The translations under genes were made by a program, and so were the position numbers. Below the pieces are notes generated by a model. It was not told the DNA's origin. It searched no databases and worked only from the letters and a program-made list of their open reading frames with translations. From assembly GCA_001464195.1 (NCBI GenBank), contig LNEY01000022.1, positions 1 through 64,000 of the forward strand: a stretch of DNA of 64,000 nt, in the 5' to 3' direction. The stretch comes from Burkholderiales bacterium Ga0077547. GTDB taxonomy: Bacteria; Pseudomonadota; Gammaproteobacteria; Burkholderiales; Burkholderiaceae_C. Shown piece after piece: positions 18,181 through 29,310 of this stretch. Numbering within the stretch: the stretch's first letter is position 1; the number at the start of each line of letters is the position of its first letter.

Positions 18181-19241
18181 GGTGTCAGTGTCGTTTTCGA
18201 AGCAGCAGGCGTCGGCCGCGGCGCGAGCGCCTGCAGCAAGGCCGCGCATTCTGGGGGCAGCGGCGCCTGCAGTTCGATGACCTCGCCGCTGGCGGGGTGC
18301 TGGAAGCTCAATCGCCGCGCATGCAAAAACATTCGGGCAAAGCGCATCCCGGGAATGGCTGCGCCGCGGGCCAGTGCCCGGTTGGCATCGAAATCACCGT
18401 ACTTGTCGTCCCCGACGATGGCGTGGCCTTCGTGCAACAGATGAACCCGGATCTGGTGGGTGCGACCGGTCTTGATCGTCACATCGAGCAGCGTGTGCGT
18501 GGTGTAGGCCTTGACGACCTTGACCAGCGTGATCGATCGGCGGCCGTCGGCATCGTCGTCATCGACTGCGCGCACGCGCCGCTCGCCCTCGGCCGACAGG
18601 AACTTGTGCAGCGCCACATCGATGACCTTCTTCGATGCCGGCCACTGGCCCAGCACCAAAGCCGAGTAGGTCTTGCCAGTTTCACGCTGGCGAAACTGCT
18701 CCTGCAGGGCCAGCAGCGCCGAGCGCTTCTTCGCGATCAGCAGCAGGCCGGAGGTCTCCTTGTCGAGCCGATGCACCAGTTCCAGGAACCGGGCCTCGGG
18801 CCGTGCCCGTCGCAGCTGCTCGATCACGCCGAAGCTGACGCCACTGCCGCCATGGACGGCCACACCGGCCGGCTTGTCGACAGCGATCAGATGTTCATCC
18901 TCGAACACGATAGGGAATTCGCGCGCCGGTGCTGGCGCCTCGCCGCTGCGGTCGGCAGCGTGTTCCGAGGTGCGCACCGGCGGGACGCGCACCTCGTCTC
19001 CCAGCGCCAAGCGGGTGTCCGCCGCCGCACGGCCCTTGTTGACCCGCACTTCGCCGGAGCGGATCACCCGGTAGACATGGGTCTTGGGCACGCCCTTGAG
19101 CAGCTTGATCAGGAAATTGTCGAGTCGCTGACCCTCCGACCCCTCATCGACCCGCACGCGCGACACGACAGGGGCCGACGACGTCCCGGGCGCAGAAGCA
19201 GCCCCGCGCCCGTTTTTGGCCCCTATAATGATTTCGACCAC
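18177..19241 (-). CDS. rluC: 23S rRNA pseudouridine synthase RluC family
   Basis: S4 domain (QRLDNFLIKLLKGVPKTHVYRVIRSGEVRVNKGR) and catalytic VHRLDKETSGLLLIAKK. Confidence 0.92.
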   Translation of the reverse strand: MVEIIIGAKNGRGAASAPGTSSAPVVSRVRVDEGSEGQRLDNFLIKLLKGVPKTHVYRVIRSGEVRVNKGRAAADTRLALGDEVRVPPVRTSEHAADRSGEAPAPAREFPIVFEDEHLIAVDKPAGVAVHGGSGVSFGVIEQLRRARPEARFLELVHRLDKETSGLLLIAKKRSALLALQEQFRQRETGKTYSALVLGQWPASKKVIDVALHKFLSAEGERRVRAVDDDDADGRRSITLVKVVKAYTTHTLLDVTIKTGRTHQIRVHLLHEGHAIVGDDKYGDFDANRALARGAAIPGMRFARMFLHARRLSFQHPASGEVIELQAPLPPECAALLQALAPRPTPAASKTTLTP

Positions 19242-19888
19242 GTTCGCGCTGTAAGTGTTTGATTTTCCTGAGTTTACCCGCGCACTTGTTGCGTGAACTG
19301 GCGGTCGGGACAGGAGTCCCGATCAAGCAGTGATGCAACGCACTCCACGTGCGACGGGCCCCGTCCCCGAGTGACCGGGCAGTCCAGATGGGTTGCGGCA
19401 GAGAAAACGAAGAACGAGCCTCCGAAGCGATGCTTCGGAAGAAACCAAGGTTTTCAGGTTGCAGACCGGCGTACGCCGACCCCCGGGTTGGTCGAAATCG
19501 AGCTGTGACCCGCGTCCAGTGACCCTGCGGATGTCGCCCTCCCACAACCCTCCCTCGCGCAAGTTGCGCCTTTCCGAGATGGCCCCGGTACCGGGCTGCG
19601 GATCGGCTGCCCTGTGGCGAGTACGGGCCGTGGGCGTGCGACCGGCCCTGCTGACTCACGCGCTTGCGCCCTACGGCGCTCAGCCCGACGGTCAGACTCA
19701 GGCTCCGCAGTAAGCACTGACACGCAAGCGCCAACGCTGCCCCCACGACCCTTTCGGTCGTTGGCAGTCCAGGGCGATTCCTGCCGGGCTCTCTGAGGTT
19801 TCTCGTGCATCGATGAGTCGGCACCGCTGTCAGGTGTCGGCATGTTGATCGAAGCGCCGACCCACGGGTTGGCGGCACAGGAGCACCC
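19242..19888 (+). promoter_or_regulatory. Long structured leader / divergent intergenic region upstream of rne
   Basis: 647-nt noncoding gap rich in hairpins, e.g. CGGGACAGGAGTCCCG (19306-19321) and TCCGAAGCGATGCTTCGGA (19422-19440). Confidence 0.55.
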
Positions 19889-22800
19889 ATGAAACGCATG
19901 TTGATCAATGCGACGCAGCCCGAAGAGCGTCGCCTCGCCATCGTCGATGGCCAGAAATTGCTGGACTTCGAAACCGAGATCGAAGGGCGCGAGCAGCGCA
20001 AGGGCAACATCTACAAGGCCGTCGTGACCCGCGTCGAGCCCTCGCTCGAAGCCTGTTTCGTCGACTACGGCGAAGACCGCCACGGCTTCCTGCCGTTCAA
20101 GGAAATCTCGCGCAACTACTTCCGTGAAGGCGTCGACGTGCGCACCGCGCGCATCCAGGACGTGATCCGCGAGGGCGATCCGCTGCTGGTGCAGGTCGAA
20201 AAGGAAGAACGCGGCAACAAGGGCGCGGCGCTGACCACGATGGTCAGCCTGGCCGGCCGTTACCTGGTGCTGATGCCGAACAACCCGCGTGGCGGCGGCG
20301 TGTCGCGCCGCATCGAGGGCGAAGACCGCGAGGAGCTCAAGGAAAACCTCGACCAGCTCGAGTACCCCAAGGGCATGAGCCTGATCGCCCGCACCGCCGG
20401 CATCGGCCGCAGCGCACCCGAGCTGCAGTGGGACCTGAACTACATGCTCAAGCTGTGGACCGCCATCGACGGCGCAGCCAAGGCGGGCAAGGGTGCGTTC
20501 CTGATCTATCAGGAGTCGTCGCTGGTCATCCGTGCCATCCGCGACTATTTCACCGCTGATGTCGGCGAGATCCTGATCGACACCGACGACATCTACGAAC
20601 AGGCGATGCAGTTCATGACCCACGTGATGCCGGAGACGGCATCGAAGGTCAAGCGCTACCGCGACGACGCGCCGCTGTTCTCGCGCTTCCAGATCGAGCA
20701 CCAGATCGAAACCGCGTTCTCGCGCACAGTCAACCTGCCTTCCGGCGGCGCGATCGTCATCGATCACACCGAGGCGCTGGTCTCGGTCGACGTGAACTCC
20801 GCTCGCTCCACCCGAGGCAGCGACATCGAGGAAACCGCGACCCGCACCAACCTCGAAGCGGCCGACGAGATCGCGCGCCAGATGCGCCTGCGTGACCTGG
20901 GCGGCCTGATCGTCGTCGACTTCATCGACATGGAAGAGTCGAAGAACCGCCGCGAAGTCGAAACCCGCTTGCGCGAAGCGCTGCGCCCCGACCGCGCTCG
21001 CGTGCAGTTCAGCAGCATCAGCAAGTTCGGCCTGCTCGAGCTGAGCCGCCAGCGCCTGCGCCCGGCGCTTTCCGAAGGCAGTCACATCACCTGCCCGCGC
21101 TGCAACGGAACCGGCCACATCCGCGACACCGAATCCAGCGCGTTGCAGATCCTGCGCATGGTGCAGGAAGAATCGATGAAGGAAAACACCGCCGCCGTGC
21201 ATGTGCAGGTGCCGGTGGAAGTGACCAGCTTCCTGCTCAACGAGAAGCGCACCGAAATCACCAAGATCGAGCTGAAGCAGCGCGTCACCGTGCTGCTGGT
21301 ACCCAACAAGAACCTCGACACGCCGAACTACCGGCTCGAGCGCCTGCGCCACGACGATCCGCGCCTGGAGAACCTGCAGGCCAGCTACACCATGATCGAA
21401 GAGGCCAGCGAGGAACCCGCCGTCACCCGGCGCGAGAAGACCTCCGCCAAACAGGAGCCGGTGATCAAGGGTGTGCTGCCCGAGACGCCTGCGCCGGTGG
21501 CGGTCCAGAAGCCCGCACCCGCGCCGGCCCCGGTCGCCTCCGCGTCGGTGCGAGTCTCAGAACCACGTGCTGCGGCGGCGCCCGCGGCGGCCGGCGGCGG
21601 ATTCTTTGGCTGGATATCGCGCCTGTTTGGCGGTGGTGCGCCGTCGCCGGTGCGCGCGCCGGCAGTGGCAGCCCCTGCACCTGCAGCACCAACCGCCACC
21701 CCAGAAGGCCGCGGCGAGCGTGGTGGCCGCGGCGGGCGTGGCGGCCGACGTGGTGAGCGCAGCGCCGAAGGGCGCTCGGAGGGACGCGGTGAGGGTCGCG
21801 AGGGTCGTGGCGGACGCAGCGGTCGGGGCGAGCGCCCAGATGACGCGGCAGTTGTCGACGCCAGCACCTCGCGCGAAGCCCGTGGCCCGCGCCCTGACGG
21901 TCGTGGCGAGCGAGCAGAGCGACATGAATCTCGCACTGAAGGGCGCGGCGAATCTTCCACCGAGGCACGCGAAGGTGGCCGCCGCGGTGGCCGAGGCGGT
22001 CGCGGGGAACGCCCAGACCGTGACGGCCGCGCCGCACCTGCTGGCACCGATATCGCCACCGATGAGTTGGCGTTGGCCGCACCGGCCTTCGTCGATTCGC
22101 AGCCCGGCGTGGTGGCCCCTGGTGCCGACGGGACAGAAGGTACGGAAGCCCGTGAAGGCGGTCGCCGTCGTCGCCGCGGACGCGGTGGACGTGATCGCGA
22201 CGCAGCGCGCGCAGAGCCCGTTGAAGGCGCCATGGGTACCGAAGTCGATGCGCCTGCAAATGCCGAGGCCCCGCTGGGCGATGGCGATGGCGACGAGTCG
22301 GCGCCAGGCATCGCGGGTGATGCACCCGACGGCGCACCGCGCGAAGGCCGCCGCCGCAGCCGCGGTGGACGCAACCGCCGTGACCGAGGCGATCGCGAAG
22401 AGGTTCGAGCCGACGATGCGCTTGGACAAAGCGGCGTCGCAGTTGCCGAAGCCGCGGCGCATGACCCCCTCGACGCATCGGTGAGCGAGCCCACAGTGGC
22501 CGCGGCCCCCGTGGCGGCGTTCTACGACGAAGTCCCGGTCGCCGCGGCGCCAGAGGCTGCACCAGCCGCTAGTTCCGTGGTCATCGAGCCGGTCGCAGCA
22601 ACCGCTCCAGCCCCCGCCGTGGTGGCCGCACCGGTGGCCGTCGCAGCATCTGCACCGATCGCCGCTGCCTTCGTGCTCGAAACCGATGCCTTGCAGGCCG
22701 TGGCCGAAGGCGCTGGCCTGCAATGGGTCAATTCCGACGCCGAGAAGATTCGTGCGGCACAGGAGGCCATGGCCCATGAGGCGAAGCCGGCGCATGTGCC

Positions 22801-22924
22801 GAGGGAACCGAAGCCCGTCACGGCCATCGACGAGGGACCGCTGGTGCTGGTCGAGACGCGCCGGGACCTGTCGCAGGTGAAACTGCCGTTCGAGTCTCAG
22901 GACGGCGCACCGCCGACCGCGTGA
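19889..22924 (+). CDS. rne: Ribonuclease E with Arg/Gly-rich C-terminal region
   Basis: [61 protein letters not shown]...; [15 protein letters not shown] zinc link; ends with low-complexity RGG and Ala/Pro tracts. Confidence 0.97.
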   Translation: MKRMLINATQPEERRLAIVDGQKLLDFETEIEGREQRKGNIYKAVVTRVEPSLEACFVDYGEDRHGFLPFKEISRNYFREGVDVRTARIQDVIREGDPLLVQVEKEERGNKGAALTTMVSLAGRYLVLMPNNPRGGGVSRRIEGEDREELKENLDQLEYPKGMSLIARTAGIGRSAPELQWDLNYMLKLWTAIDGAAKAGKGAFLIYQESSLVIRAIRDYFTADVGEILIDTDDIYEQAMQFMTHVMPETASKVKRYRDDAPLFSRFQIEHQIETAFSRTVNLPSGGAIVIDHTEALVSVDVNSARSTRGSDIEETATRTNLEAADEIARQMRLRDLGGLIVVDFIDMEESKNRREVETRLREALRPDRARVQFSSISKFGLLELSRQRLRPALSEGSHITCPRCNGTGHIRDTESSALQILRMVQEESMKENTAAVHVQVPVEVTSFLLNEKRTEITKIELKQRVTVLLVPNKNLDTPNYRLERLRHDDPRLENLQASYTMIEEASEEPAVTRREKTSAKQEPVIKGVLPETPAPVAVQKPAPAPAPVASASVRVSEPRAAAAPAAAGGGFFGWISRLFGGGAPSPVRAPAVAAPAPAAPTATPEGRGERGGRGGRGGRRGERSAEGRSEGRGEGREGRGGRSGRGERPDDAAVVDASTSREARGPRPDGRGERAERHESRTEGRGESSTEAREGGRRGGRGGRGERPDRDGRAAPAGTDIATDELALAAPAFVDSQPGVVAPGADGTEGTEAREGGRRRRRGRGGRDRDAARAEPVEGAMGTEVDAPANAEAPLGDGDGDESAPGIAGDAPDGAPREGRRRSRGGRNRRDRGDREEVRADDALGQSGVAVAEAAAHDPLDASVSEPTVAAAPVAAFYDEVPVAAAPEAAPAASSVVIEPVAATAPAPAVVAAPVAVAASAPIAAAFVLETDALQAVAEGAGLQWVNSDAEKIRAAQEAMAHEAKPAHVPREPKPVTAIDEGPLVLVETRRDLSQVKLPFESQDGAPPTA

Positions 22925-22941
22925 TCGCGCGATCGATGTGA

Positions 22942-22969
22942 AAACGGCGCACCGTGAGGTGCGCCGTTT
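22942..22969. terminator. Bidirectional intrinsic terminator between convergent rne and nagZ
   Basis: Perfect 12-bp stem AAACGGCGCACC-GTGA-GGTGCGCCGTTT. Confidence 0.85.
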
Positions 22970-22990
22970 CTCATTCAGCGCTTCAAACGT

Positions 22991-24106
22991 TCAGGGCAGC
23001 CGCTCCAGCGCGCGCTGATAGACCGGGTCGTGCATCAGCTGGTCCCAGGTCCGCGGTGCGGTCTGGGGCAACAGCGCCAGCCGACGCTGTTCACTGTCTT
23101 CATCGGCCTGCCAGTGCCCCTGGCCTTGCGAGGCCAACAAGCCGTCCAGCAAGGCATCGACCGCCGTGCCGCCATCCACCGACTGATTGCACAGCAGCAC
23201 CAGATCGCAGCCGGCGTTCAAGGCCACCTCGGCCGCATCGGTGTAGCTCACCTCGACACCGGCGATGCGGCGCGCGCCGGCCATGCTCAGGTCGTCACTG
23301 AACACGGCGCCGGTGAAGCCGAGTTGCTGGCGCAGGATTTCCTTCAACCAGCGCGGCGAGAAGCCCGCCGGGTTCGCGTCCACCTTCGGGTAGACAACGT
23401 GCGCCGGCATCACGCTGGTGAGGCTGGTGCTCAACCATTCATAAGGCCGCACATCGTCGGTGAGGATGGCCTTGAGCGAGCGCTTGTCGATCGGGATCTC
23501 GGTGTGGCTGTCGGCCTTGACATGGCCGTGCCCCGGAAAGTGCTTGCCGCAATGGGCCATGCCCGCCTGCAACAGGCCTTGCATCAGGCTCTTGGCCAGC
23601 AGCGTCACCACGCGCGGATCGCGATGGAAAGCCCGATTGCCGATCACGCCGCTGGCGCCGAAATCGAGGTCAAGCACCGGTGTGAAACTGAGGTCGACGC
23701 CGCAGGCACGCAGCTCTGCGGCCAGGACGAAACCGCTGGCGGTAGCGGCATCGGTGGCGCCCAGCGGGTCGTGCATCCACTGCTCGCCAAGCACCCGCAT
23801 CGGCGGCAGGTGGGTGAACCCATCGGTGCGAAAGCGCTGGACGCGGCCGCCTTCGTGGTCCACGCAGACCAGCACATCCGGGCGGATGGACTTGATCTCG
23901 GCGGTCAGCTCAGTGAGCTGATGGCGGTCGTGCCAGTTGCGGCCAAACAGGATCAGGCCGCCGGTCAGCGGATGCTGCAGGCGTCGCCGATCGTCGGCGT
24001 TGAGCTGCAATCCTTCGATGTCGAGCACAACCGGCGCGTGGGCGCTCGGCAGTGCGGGTGCTGTGGTCGCGCGAGGGCTCGCTTTGAGTGAACGTTTCTT
24101 CTTCAT
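22991..24106 (-). CDS. nagZ: Beta-N-acetylhexosaminidase (NagZ)
   Basis: [49 protein letters not shown]. Confidence 0.95.
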   Translation of the reverse strand: MKKKRSLKASPRATTAPALPSAHAPVVLDIEGLQLNADDRRRLQHPLTGGLILFGRNWHDRHQLTELTAEIKSIRPDVLVCVDHEGGRVQRFRTDGFTHLPPMRVLGEQWMHDPLGATDAATASGFVLAAELRACGVDLSFTPVLDLDFGASGVIGNRAFHRDPRVVTLLAKSLMQGLLQAGMAHCGKHFPGHGHVKADSHTEIPIDKRSLKAILTDDVRPYEWLSTSLTSVMPAHVVYPKVDANPAGFSPRWLKEILRQQLGFTGAVFSDDLSMAGARRIAGVEVSYTDAAEVALNAGCDLVLLCNQSVDGGTAVDALLDGLLASQGQGHWQADEDSEQRRLALLPQTAPRTWDQLMHDPVYQRALERLP

Positions 24107-24498
24107 GTCTGTGTCTCGACGACCACGAAGCTGGTCGCGTAATCGGTTTCATCAGTGATGCTGACATGCGCCTTCAGCCCGCGCGCATCGAACCATACGG
24201 CGAGTTCGCCATGCAGCACGATGTGCGGCTGGCCGCTGGGCAGGTTCAGGATCTCGCAGGCGCGCCAGGTCATCGGCATGCGCAGGCCCAGGCCGATGGC
24301 CTTCGAAAAAGCTTCCTTGGCTGAGAAGCGGGTGCCCAGATAGCTGATGCCGCGGGCTTCGACGCGGGCGCGCCGGGCGCGAAACACCTGCAACTCCTGC
24401 GGGCCGAGCACCTTTTCGGCAAAGCGCTCACCGCGCCGCGCCAGCGTCGCGGCAACGCGGCGAAGGTCGCAGAGGTCGGTGCCGACGCCGTAGATCAT
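24103..24498 (-). CDS. acpS: Holo-[acyl-carrier-protein] synthase
   Basis: [31 protein letters not shown]...[19 protein letters not shown]. Confidence 0.95.
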   Translation of the reverse strand: MIYGVGTDLCDLRRVAATLARRGERFAEKVLGPQELQVFRARRARVEARGISYLGTRFSAKEAFSKAIGLGLRMPMTWRACEILNLPSGQPHIVLHGELAVWFDARGLKAHVSITDETDYATSFVVVETQT

Positions 24499-25298
24499 GA
24501 GGCTGCGTACGCCCGATGAATGCAGCGCAGGTAGTCGCGCACGGTTTCGGCCAGACCGAGCTCCAGCGCATCGGCGATCAGCGCATGGCCGATCGACACT
24601 TCCTGCACGCCGGGCACGGCGCGCAGGAAGTCGGTCAGGTTGTCACGGTTCAGGTCATGCCCGGCGTTCAATTGAAGCCCCTGTGTCAGCGCTGCATTCG
24701 CCGTGGCAGCGAAGCCAGCAAGCACGGCAGCTTGATCGGACATTCCATGCGCCCTGGCATAGCTTTCGGTGTAGAGCTCGACGCGCTCTGCGCCCAGTGC
24801 ACGCACCGCGGGCATCGCTTGTGGCACGGGGTCCATGAACAAGCTCACCCGCACACCCAGCGACTGCGCCTCAGCGATCAGCGGCGCCAGCACCGCAGCG
24901 TCCTGCGGCAACTGCCAGCCGTGGTCGGAGGTGGCCTGGTCCATCGAGTCGGGCACGAAGGTGCACTGGTGCAGCGGCAAGCCACGGCGCTTCACCTCGC
25001 GGAGCACGTCCATCAGGTTGTGCAGCGGGTTGCCTTCGATGTTGAATTCGGCTTGCGGCCAGTCCTGCATCAACGCCGCCAGATCGAAGACGTCGTGGGT
25101 GCGGATGTGACGCTGGTCGGGCCGCGGATGCACGGTGATGCCTTGGGCGCCCGCCTGCAACGCCAGCGTGGCCGCGCGGGTCACGCTCGGGATACCGAGC
25201 GCGCGCTGGTTGCGCAGCAAGGCCACCTTGTTCAGATTGGCCGACAGCGCCGTGTGCCCGCGATGCGCATCGAGGCCGGTGGTAAGCAAGGGGTTCAT
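24495..25298 (-). CDS. pdxJ: Pyridoxine 5'-phosphate synthase
   Basis: [45 protein letters not shown]...; start ATG 25298. Confidence 0.95.
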   Translation of the reverse strand: MNPLLTTGLDAHRGHTALSANLNKVALLRNQRALGIPSVTRAATLALQAGAQGITVHPRPDQRHIRTHDVFDLAALMQDWPQAEFNIEGNPLHNLMDVLREVKRRGLPLHQCTFVPDSMDQATSDHGWQLPQDAAVLAPLIAEAQSLGVRVSLFMDPVPQAMPAVRALGAERVELYTESYARAHGMSDQAAVLAGFAATANAALTQGLQLNAGHDLNRDNLTDFLRAVPGVQEVSIGHALIADALELGLAETVRDYLRCIHRAYAAS

Positions 25299-26197
25299 GA
25301 GGGGCGTGGATCCGAGCCAAGGTGCGCGACAGCTGCCGCCGCTGGCGTCAACGGCGCCAGGCTTTGCAGACCGAGCATCACCTGCCTCGTCCGCAACACC
25401 GATGAGCCGAGATGATAGTGAAGCAAACCGCGCAGCAGGCCGCGCCACTCCGGCAATGCAGAGGCGCAGGCTTGCTGAAGCGCCGGCACGCTGCCGTGCA
25501 GCAACGCGGCCTGCATGCCGACGAGCATGGCGCCGGACACCGAGGCTTCATCGGCTTGCGCACGCACGACACCCGCTTCGGGTCGCAGGACATAGCGACC
25601 CTCCAGATCGACAGCCTCCAGCGTCAGCGTGACGAGGCTCAGATCAGGGAGCACGCCGATCTGTTGCAGCAGCGTGATCTCGAACGCGCGCAGGGCCGAC
25701 TGCACCTGGACGTCGTCGCCTCCGCCGAGGGCCGGCAAGGTGTGCGCATAGGCGTCGAACAGCAGCGGATGAGCATCCTGCCGGGCCAGCAGCTTCATCA
25801 GCAACTCGTTCAAGTAGAAGCCGCTGAACAGCGCCGCGCCGGTCAGCATCGCCGCGCCACCGGCCCAGTCGGCGCCGCGCAAGTTCTGCACCTCGCGTGT
25901 CGGGGCATCGGCATGCTGCGCGTCTGCTTTCTCGGCTTTGGGTGGGCGACCGAGCGACAGATGCAGGCGCTGGAACGGCAGCAGCACCGATCGCAACTGC
26001 GAATAGGGTCGCTTGGCCCCCTTGGCCACCACGACGAGCCGGCCCTGCTCGCGCGTGAAGACATCCAGGATCAGGCTGGACTCGCTCCAGTCGTAGCGGT
26101 GAAGCACGTAAGCCGTCAGCAGCGATGGCGCTTTGGCCAATCGACGCGTCACCACCCGGTCACTCGTATCCGTAGCTGCGCAAATGCTCTTCGTCAT
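25295..26197 (-). CDS. recO: DNA repair protein RecO (annotated start overlaps era; an internal start is possible)
   Basis: [53 protein letters not shown]. Confidence 0.93.
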   Translation of the reverse strand: MTKSICAATDTSDRVVTRRLAKAPSLLTAYVLHRYDWSESSLILDVFTREQGRLVVVAKGAKRPYSQLRSVLLPFQRLHLSLGRPPKAEKADAQHADAPTREVQNLRGADWAGGAAMLTGAALFSGFYLNELLMKLLARQDAHPLLFDAYAHTLPALGGGDDVQVQSALRAFEITLLQQIGVLPDLSLVTLTLEAVDLEGRYVLRPEAGVVRAQADEASVSGAMLVGMQAALLHGSVPALQQACASALPEWRGLLRGLLHYHLGSSVLRTRQVMLGLQSLAPLTPAAAAVAHLGSDPRPS

Positions 26198-27089
26198 CAG
26201 CCCAGCCGGAGCGCACCTTGACCCACAGTTCGAGGAACACCGTGGCGCCCATCAGCTTTTCGAGCTCCTGTCGCGCTTCGCTGCCGATGCGCTTGAGCCG
26301 CTCGCCACCGCCACCGATGACCATGCCCTTGTGCGCATCGCGCTCGACCACGATGCTCGCGGCGATGCGGCGCAGGTTGCCTTCTTCCTCGAACTTGTCG
26401 ATCACCACGGTCGAGGTGTACGGCAGCTCATCACCCATGAGCCGGAACAGCTTCTCGCGGATGATCTCGCTGGCCAGGAACTTGTCGGTTCGATCGGTCA
26501 GCGCGTCTTCTTCATAGAACCACGGCTGCTTCGGCAGGTAGGGCTCGACGATGGCCAGCAGGCGCTGCACGTCGGCGTCCTTCTTGGCCGACAAGGGCAC
26601 GAACTCGGCAAAGGCATGGCGATCCTGCATGCCCTTGAGCCAGGGCACGAGATCGGCGCGGCGATGTACCGCATCGAGCTTGTTGGCAATCAGGAACACC
26701 GGCTTCGCGAACTCGCCGGCCGGCATCAGCGACAGCACCTTGGCATCGTCCAGGCCGAAGCGTCCCGCCTCGACCACGAACAGCACCACATCGACATCGG
26801 CCAGCACGCTGTGCACCGTCTTGTTCAAGGTGCGGTTCATCGCTGCGGCGTAGCGCGTTTGAAACCCGGGCGTGTCCACGAACACGAACTGCGATCGGCT
26901 GACGGTGCGAATGCCGGTGATGCGGTGGCGTGTGGTCTGCGCCTTGGCCGAGGTGATGCTGACCTTCTGCCCGACCAGTGCATTGAGCAGCGTGCTCTTG
27001 CCCACATTCGGCCGGCCGACGATGGCCACCAGGCCACAACGCTGGCTCTCTGCGTCGACAGCAGCGGACGGGTCTACGGGTTCGGTCAT
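26160..27089 (-). CDS. era: GTPase Era
   Basis: [40 protein letters not shown]...; KH domain C-terminus [20 protein letters not shown]. Confidence 0.97.
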   Translation of the reverse strand: MTEPVDPSAAVDAESQRCGLVAIVGRPNVGKSTLLNALVGQKVSITSAKAQTTRHRITGIRTVSRSQFVFVDTPGFQTRYAAAMNRTLNKTVHSVLADVDVVLFVVEAGRFGLDDAKVLSLMPAGEFAKPVFLIANKLDAVHRRADLVPWLKGMQDRHAFAEFVPLSAKKDADVQRLLAIVEPYLPKQPWFYEEDALTDRTDKFLASEIIREKLFRLMGDELPYTSTVVIDKFEEEGNLRRIAASIVVERDAHKGMVIGGGGERLKRIGSEARQELEKLMGATVFLELWVKVRSGWADDEEHLRSYGYE

Positions 27090-27140
27090 GGACAGGCAGT
27101 CATGGAAGATCTCGGCGTCACGCGGCAGACGCCGGGCAGC

Positions 27141-27845
27141 TCAGGAACGCAGCGGGCTGCCCGGCTGATCGGTCGCCTTCAAGGCGTCGAGCATACGGCG
27201 CGCGGCTTCTTGCTCAGCGTGGCGCCGCGAACGGCCCTCGCCGGTGTGCTTCATATTGAGCGTTGGCACTTCGCATTCGACCTCGAAGGTCTGCGCGTGG
27301 GCCTGGCCGCGGGTCGCGCTGATGCGGTAGCCGGGAACGGGCAAACGCCGCGCCTGCAACCACTCCTGCAGCTCGGTCTTCGCGTCCTTCGCCCAGCCGC
27401 CGATGTCGGTGGTGTTGATGACGTCGCCGAACAGACGCTGCACCAGCGCACGGGCCGAGGCGAAGCCTCCATCGACGAAGGTGGCACCGATGATCGCCTC
27501 GAGCGCGTCGGCCAGGATGGATGCGCGCTGCGCACCGCCACCGCGTGCCTCGCCATCACTCAGCCGCAGCACCTCAGGCAGGCCTTGCAGCACCGCCACC
27601 TTGTGCAGGCTGTCTTCGCGCACCAGGTGCGCACGCACGCGGGTCAGGTCGCCCTCGTCGGAGCCGGCAAAACGCTCGTACAGCAGGCTGGAGATGGCCA
27701 GGCTCAGCACAGCGTCGCCGAGGAATTCGAGCCGCTCGTTGTGATCGGCGCTGAAGCTGCGATGGGTGAGCGCCAGGGCCAGCAGGCCTGGATCGGAGAA
27801 TCGATAGCCAAGGCGGCGCTGCAGCAGGTCGAGACGAGGGTCCAT
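27141..27845 (-). CDS. rnc: Ribonuclease III
   Basis: LALTHRSFSADHNERLEFLGDAVLSLAISSLLYERF; dsRBD C-terminus. Confidence 0.97.
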   Translation of the reverse strand: MDPRLDLLQRRLGYRFSDPGLLALALTHRSFSADHNERLEFLGDAVLSLAISSLLYERFAGSDEGDLTRVRAHLVREDSLHKVAVLQGLPEVLRLSDGEARGGGAQRASILADALEAIIGATFVDGGFASARALVQRLFGDVINTTDIGGWAKDAKTELQEWLQARRLPVPGYRISATRGQAHAQTFEVECEVPTLNMKHTGEGRSRRHAEQEAARRMLDALKATDQPGSPLRS

Positions 27846-27886
27846 CGAGACGGGCAGATCGATGCGTCAGATGGGGCCGGGATGAC

Positions 27887-28258
27887 CTAGCGGGATTGGC
27901 CCTCGTACTTGATCAACAAGTACACCGGCGCGAACAGCTCAATCTCTTTGTCGTAGGCGAAGCGGATCACGATCCGGTCGTTCTCTTTGGTGATGTCGAG
28001 GTCTTTGGCAGTGATGGCCTGAATCGAATACTCGATGTCTCTCTGCTTCTCGAATGCCGCGCGAATTTCAGGCACCGTGGTGCCTCCCTCCAGCGCCACC
28101 TTGTTGACCGCCTTCTGGATGGTGAAGAACTCATTGAGCGTCGGCAGCACGCGTACCGCCAGCAGCGCGACGAACCCGACGACGATGGCCCAAAACAGCA
28201 GGCCCAGCAGTGTGATGCCGCGCTGTGGCCGCCCTACCCGATGCTGCTTGCTCATCAT
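27887..28258 (-). CDS. DUF4845 family membrane protein
   Basis: QRGITLLGLLFWAIVVGFVALLAVRVLPTLNEFFTIQKAVNKVALEG; position between lepB and rnc is typical. Confidence 0.85.
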   Translation of the reverse strand: MMSKQHRVGRPQRGITLLGLLFWAIVVGFVALLAVRVLPTLNEFFTIQKAVNKVALEGGTTVPEIRAAFEKQRDIEYSIQAITAKDLDITKENDRIVIRFAYDKEIELFAPVYLLIKYEGQSR

Positions 28259-28329
28259 GCGCTCATGCTCCAAGTGAATCAGGTGCTGAGAGCACCCCTC
28301 ATCGCCGGTTATTTTCGGCGAAGTCCCGC

Positions 28330-29310
28330 TCAATGAAAGAACCCAATTCGGCTCACCTTACCGAAATTCATCCAGACCAGGAAGGCCCGGCCGACGATGT
28401 TCTCGTTGGGGACAAACCCCCAGTAGCGTGAATCTTCGGAGTGGTCACGGTTGTCGCCCAGCATGAAGTAGTGACCCGCAGGCACTTTGCAGGTCACGCC
28501 CTCGACGGTGTATGTGCAGTTTTCTCGGAAAGCAAAGTCGTCGATGGCGCGCGCATAGCTCGGCAGAGATCGATCGACGACGATGCGGTGGGGCTGGCTG
28601 CCCAGGCTCTCGGTGTACTGCTTGTCATAGCGCAGCGAGTCTTCGTTGTAGAAGTCCGGCAGGGGCTGCGACGGCACTGGCTGCCCATTGAGGTAGAGCT
28701 GCTGGTTGCGGTACGAAATCTCGTCGCCCGGCACGCCAACGACGCGCTTGATGTAATCGACACTCGGGTTGCGTGGATAGCGGAACACCATCACGTCGCC
28801 GCGCTCGGGATCGTGATTGGGGATGATCTTCTTGTTGATCACTGGCAAGCGGATGCCGTAGTGGAATTTGTTGACCAGGATCAGGTCGCCGACAAGCAGC
28901 GTCGGGATCATCGAACCCGAGGGGATCTTGAAGGGTTCGAAGAGGAACGAGCGCAACAGGAACACGACCAGAATGACCGGGAACAGCCCTGCGGTCCAGT
29001 CCAGCCACCAGGGTTGGGCCAGCAGCGACTGGCGGGCCTGGCTGACGTTGCCGTCGCCGTCGCCGTCAATCTTGGTGATGCCTTGCGCGGCGAGTTGCGT
29101 GCGGCGCGTTTCCACCTCGGCTTCGAGCGCATTGGCCGCGGCCAGCCTGCGCGGCGCGAAGTAGAAGCGTTCGACCAACCAGTACGCCATCGTGACCACC
29201 GTCAGCACCAGCAGCAGCAACGAGAAATTGCCGCTCCACTTGCCGACGTACCAGCCGCCCAGAAAAACAATCAGGCAGCCGTAGAGCAGACCGGTCAACG
29301 TACTCATCAA
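28330..29310 (-). CDS. lepB: Signal peptidase I
   Basis: [40 protein letters not shown]...[26 protein letters not shown]. Confidence 0.97.
   Translation of the reverse strand: MMSTLTGLLYGCLIVFLGGWYVGKWSGNFSLLLLVLTVVTMAYWLVERFYFAPRRLAAANALEAEVETRRTQLAAQGITKIDGDGDGNVSQARQSLLAQPWWLDWTAGLFPVILVVFLLRSFLFEPFKIPSGSMIPTLLVGDLILVNKFHYGIRLPVINKKIIPNHDPERGDVMVFRYPRNPSVDYIKRVVGVPGDEISYRNQQLYLNGQPVPSQPLPDFYNEDSLRYDKQYTESLGSQPHRIVVDRSLPSYARAIDDFAFRENCTYTVEGVTCKVPAGHYFMLGDNRDHSEDSRYWGFVPNENIVGRAFLVWMNFGKVSRIGFFH

Noticed and set aside
19454-21352. 632-aa minus-strand ORF opposite rne, plus 337-412 aa ORFs opposite its C-terminus
   Set aside because: Shadow ORFs from GC-rich codon bias; rne on the plus strand explains the region.
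26160-26197. 38-nt era/recO overlap as a programmed overlap
   Set aside because: More likely an over-extended recO start; an internal start would shorten the overlap.
26133-27890. 585-aa plus-strand ORF opposite era and rnc
   Set aside because: Shadow ORF; both minus-strand genes are clear housekeeping proteins.
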